This document shows, piece after piece, positions 53,739 to 64,000 of a DNA stretch of 64,000 nt. Under the pieces are notes generated by a model that did no database searches, was not told the DNA's origin, and was given only the letters and a program-made list of their open reading frames with translations. The position numbers and the translations under genes are program-made. This DNA is from Verticillium longisporum. Taxonomy: Eukaryota > Ascomycota > Sordariomycetes > Glomerellales > Plectosphaerellaceae. The stretch is from assembly GCA_019188255.1 (NCBI GenBank), contig JAETXT010000003.1, positions 3,658,001 through 3,722,000 on the forward strand. The letters are read 5' to 3'. The first letter of the stretch is position 1, and every line of letters starts with the position of its first letter.

Positions 53739-56491
53739 ATGTCGTTTCGATTCCCTTTCCCAGTCCCTCCTGACCCATGGTCACACCGCGAGGAGGAGAT
53801 CACGCTGGCCCGAGTCAACTCTTCGCCGCGAAATGCCCGCACGGCTTCTGGAGCTGAGGTCAATGGATCTGCGAGCTCGAGAAAGGATGCCTCGGGCGAT
53901 TCTGCTACGTCTGCCCCAGCACCACTTCCACAGAAGAGATGGATTTTTGCCGACCCCGTGGCCTTTAGGTAGGCCTTGAAAGCCCACAGCTCTCCTGATG
54001 CATGTCTGACATTTATTCCAGATACCTCGAAGACGACCCGGCTGTCACGGTTGTTGAGCGACGACGAGTACTGCGTGGATACGAATTATATCTGGTCGAA
54101 CAGTGGGCATGCTCCCGCGAGTCTCCAACACTCGTCATAGTCACGTATACAGGCGATGCGCGACACACAGTGGTCGCAGGAGTCTTGGGGGTTCCCGCGG
54201 ACGAGACCGCCTGGTCACCCCGGCTGCGGCTGTACTTTAAATCCATCCAGCAGTATCACGCACGACCGAAGGAGACAGACGAAGGCGAGCTCATGGTGAC
54301 GAACCTCAGCAGTTTTCCTTCGGCCTTGACCGTCATTCCCGTTCCCGATGGCGATATTCGAACCCACCGAAAGCTTTTTATCGTCAATGAGGATCTCAAG
54401 CGTCTGGGCTGTTCTGGCAGATCTGGCATGTCCTTGACCGATCCCACGCCGGCCACCCAGGCCAAATTCTATCAGCTCTTCCGAACGAGCGACCGCCCGC
54501 CCTTTTTCGAGTCCGTTTTGGAACTCGTCAAGCTCTGTCAGACGGCGCTGTTTTTGTTTGGCAAACTCGAGTTTGAGTACGTCGATGGCCTGCTTTGTGA
54601 CAAGACGGAAACTGCCATCGGCAATTGGTGGACTGAAGTCGGCGCCGAATACTACAACATCGAGCCTACTGACGGCATCCTCGGCCCGACGACTGTGGCT
54701 GCATTGCTCGGCATGCTGACTGGAGCAAGGAATCGTCTCCACTACCTGGGAGCGCCAGTCGCCAAGGACGTGTTCGACATTGATTGCACGAAGCGAGGTA
54801 TTTCGTGGTTCCAGAGGTCGCAGAAGCTGGAAAAGACGAGGCGGCTGGACCGTCAGACCGTTCTCAAGCTCCACAGCGTCACGGCCAAGGCCGCAGCGGG
54901 CGAGGGCTGGGGCGTCCAAAAGGCCGTCAAGTCCACGGTGGCAGAAATCGGCGGAAAGAGAGGCGAGCTCGTCATTGGCCTGGTCGGTGGGCGGGACAAG
55001 GGCGCCATTGGAGACATTGAGACGCTGGACATATCGAAATTCGTCGACCTGGTCTCCGGCGAACGTGCCAAATGGCTCTGGCTCGGCAAGCCTAAGAGGA
55101 CGGCGCTAGAATCCAACGAAAAGACGCCCGACATGAGCGCCATTCTCTTTGGCGAAAAGGAGGCCAAGGAGGGTGCCGTGACGCCCAGCAGAAGGGTGCA
55201 GTCTTTGCCCTTGGAAGAGGAGGTCCAGCGTACCAAAGAGGAACCGGCGAATGCCCTACACCCTGTTCAAACCCCTATTCAGGCTGCGACTATGAATGAT
55301 GCCGTCTTGGGGGAGAAGGACCCATCGCGGAGGGGCGTCTTCAAGAGCGTGGCTGGCCGCGTCAGCGACGCCCGGTCTGGACTCGGGCGCATCAAAGATA
55401 CCATAGGTGGCAGTCGGAGAGGCCACGCCAGCCGGCCTAGCAGGGATGATTTCTCTGATGGAGGGTATGCGACCCCGAGCACGTCGGCACTCCAGCAAAA
55501 CTCGGCACTGTCAGCTCCTCCGGTGGGGATTAACAGAGCATTCACCTGGAAAAATAAGCCGGAGGAATACCTCAACTCATTCAAGAAGGAGGCGGAGCAG
55601 GCTAACGAAACCGAGAAGGGCGCAGCCGAGGGAGACGACGACCAGCAAGTTGCAGACCCGCCCTCACGTGTCGGCAGCGAATGGAGCCACGCCGTCAGTG
55701 AGCCGATCAAGGAGGAAGACAACGACGACGCCCAGCCGTCGGTCGTCGGTTCGACCATCGAGACTGATCTACTTGGACCCTTTGAGGCAGAACGAGGCGA
55801 AAACATCGAGGCAGCATTTCTCCAGCGCCGGCACAGCATCGAGTATTCCACGCCATCCCGCAGACCGGCGATCAGCGAAGCACGCTGGCCGCGCCGCCTC
55901 TCCTTTGGCGATGCAGAGGAGGCAGTGCTGCGCTGGGAGGAGATCACAAGCCTGCTCCCTGACACCGCCCCGCCCCACGACCCCCTCGTCGCCCTCAAGC
56001 AGCAGGCGGGTATCGCTGAGCTGGCCCGCGCTCTGTACGGCTCCATCTATTCGATTAGCAACCACATATCACCCTGGGTCGTCACAAAGGTTGAGGCCAT
56101 TGAAGCCCTTGACGCGCACTATACGCGCGAGCACGAGGAGATCCAGGGCCTCTACTATCAGCTCTCTGAAGCCTACCAGCGCGTCAAGCAGGGCTCGTCC
56201 GAACTCATTGCTTCCGAGCGCGGGCGCCTCACCGAGGCCATCCGGGAGGTTGAGGTTCTCGCCGCGCGGCTCGATTACGAGGTCAATGCGCTTGGGGGCA
56301 AGGTTGGGGACGTCGAGGACGGCGTCTTGGTTTTCGAACGACAGGTTGAGGATGTCGAGGCGCGAGCGGAGGAGCTCAAGGCCACGCTGGAGACGGAGGG
56401 GTGGCTGCATTGGTTTGTGCGTACGTTGACGGGAATCGGAACAGGACCAAATATCACGAGGGGGGTTGCGGAGGCCGTGCCTCCTCGATAG
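53739..56491 (+). CDS. Stb6-like protein (Sin3-binding protein family)
   Basis: Exons 53739-53968 and 54022-56491 around a 53-nt intron (GTAGGC donor, TTCCAG acceptor) encode 899 residues. The conserved N-terminal block spans the intron: RWIFADPVAFR joined to YLEDDPAVTVVERRRVLRG, then ELYLVEQWACSRESPTLVIV and WSPRLRLYFKSIQQYHARP. This matches the Stb2/Stb6-type N-domain, whose yeast members bind the Sin3 corepressor in two-hybrid tests; the fungal function is poorly known. A second helical section carries YVDGLLCDKTETAIGNWWTEVG and LGPTTVAALLGMLTGARNRL. The middle (residues about 390-620) is disordered with basic and acidic runs. The C-terminal part is coiled coil (IQGLYYQLSEAYQRVKQGS, RLTEAIREVEVLAARLDYE) and ends in a hydrophobic WLHWFVRTLTGIGTG segment. 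Confidence 0.78.
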
Positions 56492-56785
56492 GGGAAGCTG
56501 CATAGCGTGGTTGTTTTCATTTTGCTTACTTAGGCATTGGAGACCCTTCATGGGCGAGACGCTCAATGACGATTTATTTCATTTGGATTCAGCTGCGTGT
56601 GGTGACATGTGTTTTTTTCATTATGCATGGCACAGCCTTGGCAGTGGTTTTGACTCCAGCACTGTACTTAAAGATGCCGCGATGTTTGATCCTAAGAAAT
56701 GACTTGTAATTGGTATCACAAGATTTTATCATGATGACTCTAAACCTCTGGAGCGTCTACTGCTTTTCTCTACCATCAAGGATAT

Positions 56786-59700
56786 TTAAGATCTACGCAA
56801 TGTTCCCTTTCCTGCCAGATCAAAACGCCAGGTCTCCATGCCGACACCAACAACTACAATTTGTCTATAATCCTTCTGCTCAGCCCCGTCAAGAACATCA
56901 AGATCGCCTGGGTCTGCAACACCGCTGTTTTCGTTCGCCAACAGGGTGAGCTGGACCTCATCATGCTCCGTCAAGCCCCATCTTAGGGACCACACCTTCA
57001 CGCGCTGGTCGTTACTAACTGTAGCAAACGTCGTCCGCCGCGTTTGCTTCTCCGTGCTCGGCGGCACCGTCTGCAGAATTGCGAGACCGTTGATAGCCGC
57101 CGCATGAGCGCCCTTGACGCCCGTCTGGGAGACGAACTCGTACTTGCCATCCCGCCGCTGAAGCACACTTATACCGAGACCGTTGTCGTCGCCACCGGTC
57201 AGGATGAGGCGGATCTCCGCACCGTCGTGGTCGAGTTGAATCATGTCTAGCGCCTTGACGGAGCTTTGGTGCAGCCTAGCCGTCGTCTGGAGGGCGTATT
57301 CACCCGCAACGCCCTTTTCGCCCTTCTGCGCGACCCAGACGCCGAGATGGCCATCCGTGGCTGCTGTTCCGATCTCGAGCTCTGCTCCGTCTACGCGGAG
57401 ATGCCTGACTCTCGTCAGGCAAGCGCCAGTGTACCGTCCCTTGGCCAGAAGTGTAAATTGTCCATCGTCGTAGAGATACGTGCCCACTGTCGAATTTGAG
57501 AATACCATGCTCACAACGACACCTCCTTCCGCGGCAGTGATGTCAAAGTCGAGAATGCGCAGATCGCCATCGGGGCTCTTATCTGCCCAGATCGCCTCCC
57601 GCACGACGGCCGGGCCAGAGAACGCGGCGCCGGCGCCGGGAAGCTGCCTCACCCTCCACACAACGAACTCCTCATTGCCGCCGCAGCTGAAGAGCAGAGC
57701 TCCATCGCCGCGGTCGGCGAGCCAGCGCAGACCCTGGAGGCCGGCGCGGTGACTCTTGAGACTCGCGACGCAGCGGCCGTCACGCCAGAGGCGGATGGAG
57801 GTGTCCTCGCTCGCGGTGGCGAGGTAGGGCCCGTTGGCGCAGGCTACGGCGCGGATCTCGCGGCCGTGGGTGCCGGATTTGAGAACCTCGTGGGGCGGGT
57901 GGTGCTGGGTTTTGAGGAGGAGGATGCCTGCCCTGGCGTAGGCGATGCGGAGTGGGGAGGAGGAGGGTGCTGGGGCGGACCAGATGCGGTTGGGACCTCC
58001 GACGTCGTGGGTGTGGAGGTCGCGGCGGGTGGTTTCGTTGTAGAGAGTGAAGAGCCTGCTGCGGAAGCCCGTCAGGAGGAGGTCGTGTTCGGGGGAGAAG
58101 TGGGCTGATTCAATGGTGGTGAGGGATGGCACACGCGTCTGGTGGAGGAGCGTGAGATGGGGTTTGGGGGATGAGAGGAGAGAGTAGAGCCGATAGTGAG
58201 CGTCGCGAGCTGTGATGAGGAGGTGGGTTTCGCCGCTGAGGGAGGTTGGGAGGGAGATGATCGAAGTGATGGTGTCTACTGTATGACGGACGATGGGTGA
58301 TTGAAGCGTCAATTCGGTAGGAGAGCGTTGAAAGAGGGAGATGTGACCGTGGCGAGAGCCAATAAGCAGAACATCGCTGACTAGATGGGCTGCTGTCGCG
58401 ACGTAGCTAGCTTGTTGACCGGGGACAGAAAGGCTGGAAGTAACGGTGACGGAGGATATGTCGACTGTCAGGAGCTGCATAACGTCTGGACCCCCTATCA
58501 TCATGACGAGAAGCTCCACCACCGAAGGGCTATCGTCACTGAGTGGCTTGACGACGAAGATGTCGGAGACCTTGCCGTTCATGACAGTGATTTCCTTGAC
58601 CGTTGAGTCCTTGTACAGGAACAGCTTCTTCGTGGCCGTCCCTAAGATGGCTACGCCAGGGGCAGGAGTCCTGATTGTAGTGCAGAATGCCAGGTCGCGA
58701 CCGTGTTGGCCTTCGTAAGAGATCTCTTCCCATGTGAGAACTGCGCCAAACGTCCCCAAGAGGATCCTTCCTCTGGTGCTTGCAGCAAGCAATGTATTTT
58801 GAGAAATGAAGACAAAGTTCTGGAATCCTTCGGGCCGTTTCCTCGAAGGTGGCGGATATTCTTGAGTTGATGGCGGCAACCGACTTAGGATGTCCTCGAA
58901 GACGAGCTGGGAAAGCACACTTGGAAGCGTATCGAGCCCATTGCTTCCCTCGCCGCTCGCTGTCGTGTCTACGTCTTCGGTGATGAGGTTGACACTCGCA
59001 TCCGCGCCTCCAGTCGCGATAAGAGAGCCCCCCTGCTTCAGGGGCTCAACAGCTGCCGCCCAGATGTGCTTCCCGTCGTGGTGTGCAAACGTTTCTCGCA
59101 GTATCAGCTTACCCGCGCCTCCGTCTCCTGCATCGGCAGATGCTCTCCTCTCCTGCCACGCCCCAACATCCACCTCCAACCGCCACTTGTGCACCGTGGC
59201 ATCCTCTCCGAATGAATAGACCGGCATCACGACCTGGCCATTCTCGAAGCCAAGATCATGCCCCGCGAATTTGACATGCCAGATTCGCGAACCATGCCCC
59301 ATGGCCACCGCAACCGGGGCACTCGACGCATCCGCCACAGCAGAGAGGTCGACGCTGCCAAACCCCGTCTCGCGCGCCTCCCCAAGAGAAGCCTGCACGA
59401 CGCCCCTCTTCAACGACGCCGCGGAGACATCCCACAGCCGAATCGTCCGGTCATCACTACAGCTCGCCAGCAAGCGCATCCTCTCTGCTGCCCCCTCAGC
59501 AACCTCAAACTCGGGCGAAATGTCCACCCCAAAGATGGACCCTTCGTGCCCCGCAAAGACGGAGAGCACCTCGCAGCTCGGCGTCCCGGTACCGGGCAGC
59601 TCGCACGTCCACACGACAATCTCGCCAAAGGCCGTGCCGCCCGCGACCAGCAGCGTCGAGGGCGCCGTCCACGCCGCCTTGGCCGCGTACAGACCCGGAC

Positions 59701-60201
59701 GCGCGGGGGCGACGATCCGGCCCAGGACGAGCTTCTGCGCCACGGCATCGTAGGTGGCTTCGAGGATCTCGTTGTGGGCCGTCACGAAGGCGATGCGGCC
59801 CTCGGGCGAGACGGCGGCGCTGAAGAGCCAGTCGTGGGCTCTGACTTCTGCGAGGGGCGCAGGGGGTTCGCCGCGGCCGGTCAGGGCGGCCTCGAGGGCT
59901 GAGGTTGGGAGGGCGGTGACAGATTGGTTGCCCCATAGGAGGATGAGGTTGCCGCTGATGACGATGCCGTGGATGGTTTGGGCGTGGAAGACGCAGAGGG
60001 TGAGGCGGAGGGTGTGTGTTGATGTGTCGTAGGCTTTGAGGAGGTTATCTTCCGCGACGAGGAGGGTAGGCGTGGAGGATGGCAAGAAGGCCAGGGCGGT
60101 GATGGGGACCAGGAGGGATGTCCTCTGGAGGGGAGACTGTAATTTGTCAGTGTCTTGGCGAAGACTGGTCCATCATTCGAGGTCCATACTGAGGTGCTCA
60201 T
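56786..60201 (-). CDS. WDR6/Rtt10 homologue (WD40, tRNA methylation partner)
   Basis: Exons 60201-60190 and 60136-56786 around a 53-nt intron (GTATGG donor, CACTGAC branch, TTACAG acceptor) encode 1120 residues. Yeast Rtt10/Trm734 and human WDR6 partner the tRNA 2'-O-methyltransferase Trm7/FTSJ1 at position 34. The splice gives MSTSSPLQRTSLLVPITALAFLP, a typical family opening. Propeller repeats include FAGHEGSIFGVDISP, LASCSDDRTIRLWDVS, ATGGADASVNLI, ATASEDTSIRLWRDGRC and HQSSVKALDMI; at least ten blades are visible, as expected for two or three propellers. The signature SIFGVDISPEF block with the following DDRTIRLWD is intact. An in-frame ATG at 60231 (MEGQSTKPPT) is an alternative start. 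The gene is convergent to the Stb6-like gene. Confidence 0.85.
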
Positions 60202-60761
60202 GGTGGGTGGTTTGGTGGATTGCCCCTCCATGAACCTGACCGTAGCTATGGCGGGGTAAATCCTAACGACGGACCGCTAGCACAGATGAATGAGACAAAG
60301 GAGAGGGAGAAAAATATCTAGAGAATCAATACATGAGACGTAATTGTGTTGGTGAAGCAAAATTGGAGCTCTTCACTGGCTGAACGCTGAAAGGAGTTGA
60401 GGTTTTTGGAGATTTTCGTCGGTTCGACTCATCGAGTGCCTGCCCGTCATGGTGGAGCCCCACCTTCCAGATCTAGTTCTCTTCCACGACGCAGTCAGGT
60501 ATGGCTTTCAAGCATCACGTTCGCGACGAGCCATGAGCTTCACTTGATCTCTCAAAATGTATGTTTGTAGAATCATTAATTCATCAATATTCTAGTACCG
60601 CCAAGGCTTCATCCACCCGTTTGGGTATTTCCATGACCTATCCTATGTAGTCTGTTCCATCTGGAACGTCCCTGACCCATCGTTCATCGCTTATCATGAG
60701 GAAGAAAAAAGAGAATTCGAGCCGCAAACGCCATGAAACCACGTCGCTCCACCGTCATGTC
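60202..60761. other. Spacer between WDR6 and SUR7-family genes
   Basis: About 560 bp holding the promoter of WDR6 and the 3' flank of the SUR7-family gene. A GGTTCGACTC at 60420 resembles a tRNA T-loop but is not part of a cloverleaf. Confidence 0.55.
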
Positions 60762-61778
60762 TTACTGACGATGCGAGTAGGGCTCGTAAGCCATCTCGCG
60801 AGTAGCGTGAGGGGCGCCAAACGAGGTCGGCTGCTGGGGGTTGTCGAAGCCCTGGTTCGCGGGCGAGGCGAGGGGCTGATACGAGTTGCCACCGGGCAGG
60901 AGCTTCTCAGCGTCGGTCGAGCCACGGTTGCGGCTCTTGCGATCGCGCGAGTTGTGGCTGGGTGCGCAGCAGCAAATGGTGAACATCCAGAAGAAACCGG
61001 CACCGAGAGCGCACGCCGCCGAGATCCAGACGAGCGCAAGGAACGTCGTGTCGAAGCTGGCACCGACGCCGTACCACTTGCCCGTACCCTTGATGGCGCC
61101 GACGACAATGGCGGACATGGCGGTGGAGAGGGCAGCCGAGGCGACGACGGCGATCGAGGCCACCTGCGCGACGAGGAAGGTGACGCAAGACATGACGCGC
61201 GTGCAGTTGGCGAAGATGCCAAAGATGACAGACAGCGCCAGAGAGATGAAGGCGATAATGTAGGCAACCTGAGTCCACTTGACCACCGTGTTGAAGAGCT
61301 TCAGCGAGTCCTCGACCTCCGAGGGAAGCTCGACGCGGCGACCGGCGACATCACCGACGCCCTCAATAAAAGACGTGTTGAGCTGCTTGTGGGCCCAGTC
61401 AAACTGGGGATCGGTGCAGCTGCGGTCGCCCTTGTTGTCGGTCGTGCAGTAGCCCCAGAGCGCAATGTCGTAGACGTTGTCGAGGCCGAGGGCCTTGGCG
61501 GTGATGTTGTTCGTCAGAGCGTCGCTAACAGCGTCCTCAATATCGGAAGAGTCCTGGCGAGCAACAACGTTGACCTCGGGCAGCACATCGCGAGAGAGAA
61601 TATCGGATACAATGTCCTTAAAGTCGGCGGGGTTGATCTCGAGGTTCGTCGTGTTCACGCGGAACATGTGCAGATCCTTGTTGGAGACACCGCCGAGACA
61701 GGCGATGAGGAGGAAGATGAGGGATGCCGTGGACAGTATAAACGGCAGAGCCACGCAGAGAAAGCGACCGACACCCAT
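60762..61778 (-). CDS. SUR7/PalI family four-helix membrane protein
   Basis: An intronless frame of 338 residues from the ATG at 61778; the frame also reads a TTG six bases earlier, which I reject. Family members sit in the plasma membrane in eisosomes/MCC (Sur7) or in ambient-pH signalling (PalI/Rim9), with four membrane helices and a large first extracellular loop. The first helix spans about residues 6-28 (LCVALPFILSTASLIFLLIACL). The loop holds the family motif ALWGYCTTDNKGDRSC, preceded by NITAKALGLDNVYDIA. Three more helices follow (WTQVAYIIAFISLALSVIFG, FLVAQVASIAVVASAALS, FDTTFLALVWISAACALGAG). The cytosolic C-tail is short, with a basic RDRKSRNRG stretch and Pro/Gln-rich end. The extra-long C-tail of PalI is absent, so a Sur7/Pun1-like role fits better. 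Confidence 0.88.
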   Translation of the reverse strand: MGVGRFLCVALPFILSTASLIFLLIACLGGVSNKDLHMFRVNTTNLEINPADFKDIVSDILSRDVLPEVNVVARQDSSDIEDAVSDALTNNITAKALGLDNVYDIALWGYCTTDNKGDRSCTDPQFDWAHKQLNTSFIEGVGDVAGRRVELPSEVEDSLKLFNTVVKWTQVAYIIAFISLALSVIFGIFANCTRVMSCVTFLVAQVASIAVVASAALSTAMSAIVVGAIKGTGKWYGVGASFDTTFLALVWISAACALGAGFFWMFTICCCAPSHNSRDRKSRNRGSTDAEKLLPGGNSYQPLASPANQGFDNPQQPTSFGAPHATREMAYEPYSHRQ

Positions 61779-64000
61779 GATCAAGGTTGTAAGGCTGATC
61801 TGATGTTTTGTGTTGCTTGTGGGGGTTGGTTGTTCGGGGTGACGAGGGTGGTGCTCGCTTGGTGTGGTGATAGATGGTGGTCGAGCGAGGGTGGCACTTG
61901 TAGCGAGTGCAAGTGTTGATGGGTTATTGTAGCGAGAGATGTCGAATACCGATGCGTGTGATGGTATCGAATGGAGTATTCACAGTCGAGAGGGGGACGA
62001 GGTGAAGATGAGAGACGAGAATAGATAGCACACACCGAATTGATAGCAGCAGCGACAATGCATTTACTTATACTGGGCGATCGATCCATGGGAATGGCAG
62101 GAAGGGCGGGATGGGCTGCACCTTACGCGGCCCTGGGAAACGACCGAGTGGCGCAGGCGGGCAAAGCGAGTGAGCTTTTCGGTTTCGCTCCACTGATGGG
62201 CAGTGATAGACAGGGGCCCCGGGAGCTCTCCAGTGAGGGCCGTCCCCACTTAAGCCAACACTCAGCCCCAGCAAGCCTCTCTCCATCGCCCAATGCTGTG
62301 CACACCACTCCACCACCATCGCGGTACCTACCTTAGGTACCTGTGGGCAGAATTGCCCATCACAGCTACCTGCGAAGATGGCCCATACGCGTACCCGCTG
62401 GCGAGAGAGCCCGGCAGTGGAGAGCACATCCTGGCTGGGAGGGGTCTTCAATGAGGCGTCACGACGTAACAAGTACAGTTTGCGGTCCTCGACGTGGGGA
62501 AGTACTTGCGTCATCCCTCACCAGCCATCTTTTCTAGATCAGCCATCAGTTGTTGTTACCATTTCCCAGTGAACCATCACCACCAAAAGCAGCAAGCTGA
62601 AACAGTGGCTCTCAGCCCAAAATGCTATGCCTTGAGCCAGCCAAGCCTCGCCTGGCATTTTTCGCAGCCAGCACGGCATTTTTCTTTTCATTGCTGACTC
62701 TTTTCATTGCTGACAGTAAGATGGGAAACGAATTGGCATCCTAACGCATCCGCCGCTCGCCCATTTGCTTGATCCAGCTTGACCCTTCCTACCTTCATCC
62801 TCTCCCAAAAATAAAAGACCATCGCGGCTGCCGAAGAGCCTGAGTCGAGCTCTGATCCACCATCGTCGTCGTCTCCCTAAGCCTCTGCTCCCCCTACCTC
62901 TCACTTTCATTACAAACACACGCTGCGCAGCCCGAAAATGCAATTTGCGTGGTGCCGAGTCAAGACCGCGACACGGGAATCTCCTACCAGCCTTGGCAGC
63001 TCAAGCAAATGGCAGTCTTGACCCCTCAAACAAGCGGCCCCTGTTCGTCATCCCCGAGAGGCTGAGCCGCAAACCACAGCTCTTCTCCCCTTCTCGGCTG
63101 CTGTTGTGCCTGTCTTGTGCCTGTCCCCTGGCCTTTTCGCCTGCTGTTGTGGTGCTGCGGGTGCTGTGTGGATGGCTTTCTGCTGGCCCCACCTCACTGC
63201 TAAGCCCCTCCACAGGTTGATTGAGTGCGGCTTGTCACTCACCCACCACACCACCAGCCAGGCAACAGCCAACAAGGCGGACGCTCCTACCTAATTATAG
63301 AACCGAGCACTCATCGCTGTCCGCTGTGTCCACGTCAGCTGTACCTTGTCGGCCCCTGGGGATGCCTTCATTGGCAGTGTGGCTGATGAGGTAAGGCACT
63401 GCGCATGATGATGTGATCAATTGCACCGGGATCGGCAATCCGTCTTTTAAAACGTGTATCAAGCAAAACATTTGCCAAAAGTCCGATTTGTTTGCTAAAC
63501 GAACCGCTCTCTCGCCTGTGTCTGTCTCACTCCTACTTCAATCCTCCAGACCGTAGTGCTGCTCAATTGATCATTCGCAGCTCGTAATTCTTGAACACCA
63601 CAAAGGTGGCAAAATAGCCAACGATACGAGCTTTGAGGCGAGGGGCAAAACGTCAACGTGTACCTCGCCCATTCTCAGTCCAGAACACTGTCCAAGGCGC
63701 CCGACCGCAGTGAAAGAATCACACGATGGGACAGTGGTCTTAAAAATATGGTCAGTGGACTTGGCCTGATGATTAAGATGCGAACCAACATTGGCATCCC
63801 AGGTTGATCACCCCGACGAAACCGCAGATTCTTGAAGGAATCCTTCACCGCACTGCAGGACCGAAATCCGCTGATGCCAAGGTGATTATCGAAGACATCT
63901 GCATATGGCCAAGGCTGACAACAGGGAAGGCCCGAGGCCACCGCTCCGAGCCGATTGAGCTGGTCCGATCGTGTGGCCTTTCGAGCATTGTCACGACCAG
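61779..64000. other. Right-end region of 2.2 kb with no supportable gene
   Basis: Short random-looking frames only. The promoter of the SUR7-family gene lies at the left. A palindromic GGTACCTACCTTAGGTACC sits at 62322-62341. The AT-richer section near 63440-63500 and the rest show no domain, repeat or RNA-like structure. Confidence 0.55.

Noticed and set aside
60411..60440. tRNA-like T-loop GGTTCGACTC
   Set aside because: No acceptor stem, D-arm or anticodon arm can be drawn at the right spacing. The same holds for GGTTCAAATGC near 1106.
60696..61919. A 407-codon open frame on the plus strand
   Set aside because: It is antisense to the SUR7-family gene and has no domain or signal of its own.

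Overview
The window is nuclear DNA from a filamentous ascomycete (Pezizomycotina, probably Sordariomycetes). The grounds are short GT-AG introns of about 49-228 nt with CTRAC-type branch points, several tiny first exons, moderately high GC, long intergenic spacers, and fungus-specific families: a WSC-domain secreted protein, an alpha/beta-hydrolase-NACHT-ankyrin NLR, SUR7/PalI, Stb6-like, and GPR1/FUN34/YaaH. Species cannot be fixed from sequence reading alone. I see no rRNA, tRNA, CRISPR array or intact transposon.

Layout. 1-308: C-terminus of a Y-family DNA polymerase (Pol kappa type). 4.5-5.7 kb: acetate-type transporter. 6.7-8.3 kb: soluble fumarate reductase (Osm1/Frd1 type), preceded by two perfect inverted repeats. 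8.7-9.8 kb: secreted Ala/Gly/Asn-repeat protein with a frameshift. 13.2-16.5 kb: secreted Pro/Gln/Gly-rich WSC protein interrupted by one in-frame TAG. 17.3-20.1 kb: UTP4 WD40 subunit of the small-subunit processome. 24.9-26.4 kb: PNG1 peptide:N-glycanase homologue with altered active-site surroundings. 28.4-33.0 kb: decayed NLR-type gene. 34.0-35.0 kb: RPS2 (uS5). 35.7-36.8 kb: mercaptopyruvate sulfurtransferase. 37.4-37.8 kb: APC11. 38.3-39.4 kb: unknown acidic protein. 39.7-40.7 kb: FBPase/SBPase-family sugar bisphosphatase. 43.3-44.8 kb: plasma-membrane t-SNARE (Sso1/syntaxin) with an unusual post-membrane tail. 45.5-46.6 kb: unknown Cys-containing protein. 47.2-50.5 kb: Kre33/NAT10 RNA cytidine acetyltransferase. 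51.4-52.9 kb: nicotinate phosphoribosyltransferase with three lesions. 53.7-56.5 kb: Stb6-like protein. 56.8-60.2 kb: WDR6/Rtt10 homologue. 60.8-61.8 kb: SUR7/PalI membrane protein. The rest (61.8-64 kb) holds no gene I can support.

Together the genes are a mix of housekeeping functions. Ribosome and RNA biogenesis is represented by UTP4, RPS2, Kre33/NAT10 and WDR6. The others cover cell cycle (APC11), secretion and cell surface (t-SNARE, SUR7, WSC protein), redox and carbon metabolism, and one accessory immunity-like gene. There is no biosynthetic cluster and no operon-like logic.

The most notable signals are: (1) the t-SNARE with about 73 residues after its transmembrane segment, including a Kex2-like KR site; (2) paired perfect inverted repeats upstream of the fumarate reductase; (3) the PNG1 active-site substitutions; (4) an NLR-type gene with two inactivating lesions; (5) eight stop or indel lesions spread over five minus-strand genes, including two conserved metabolic genes, which raises the question of sequence error versus true decay.
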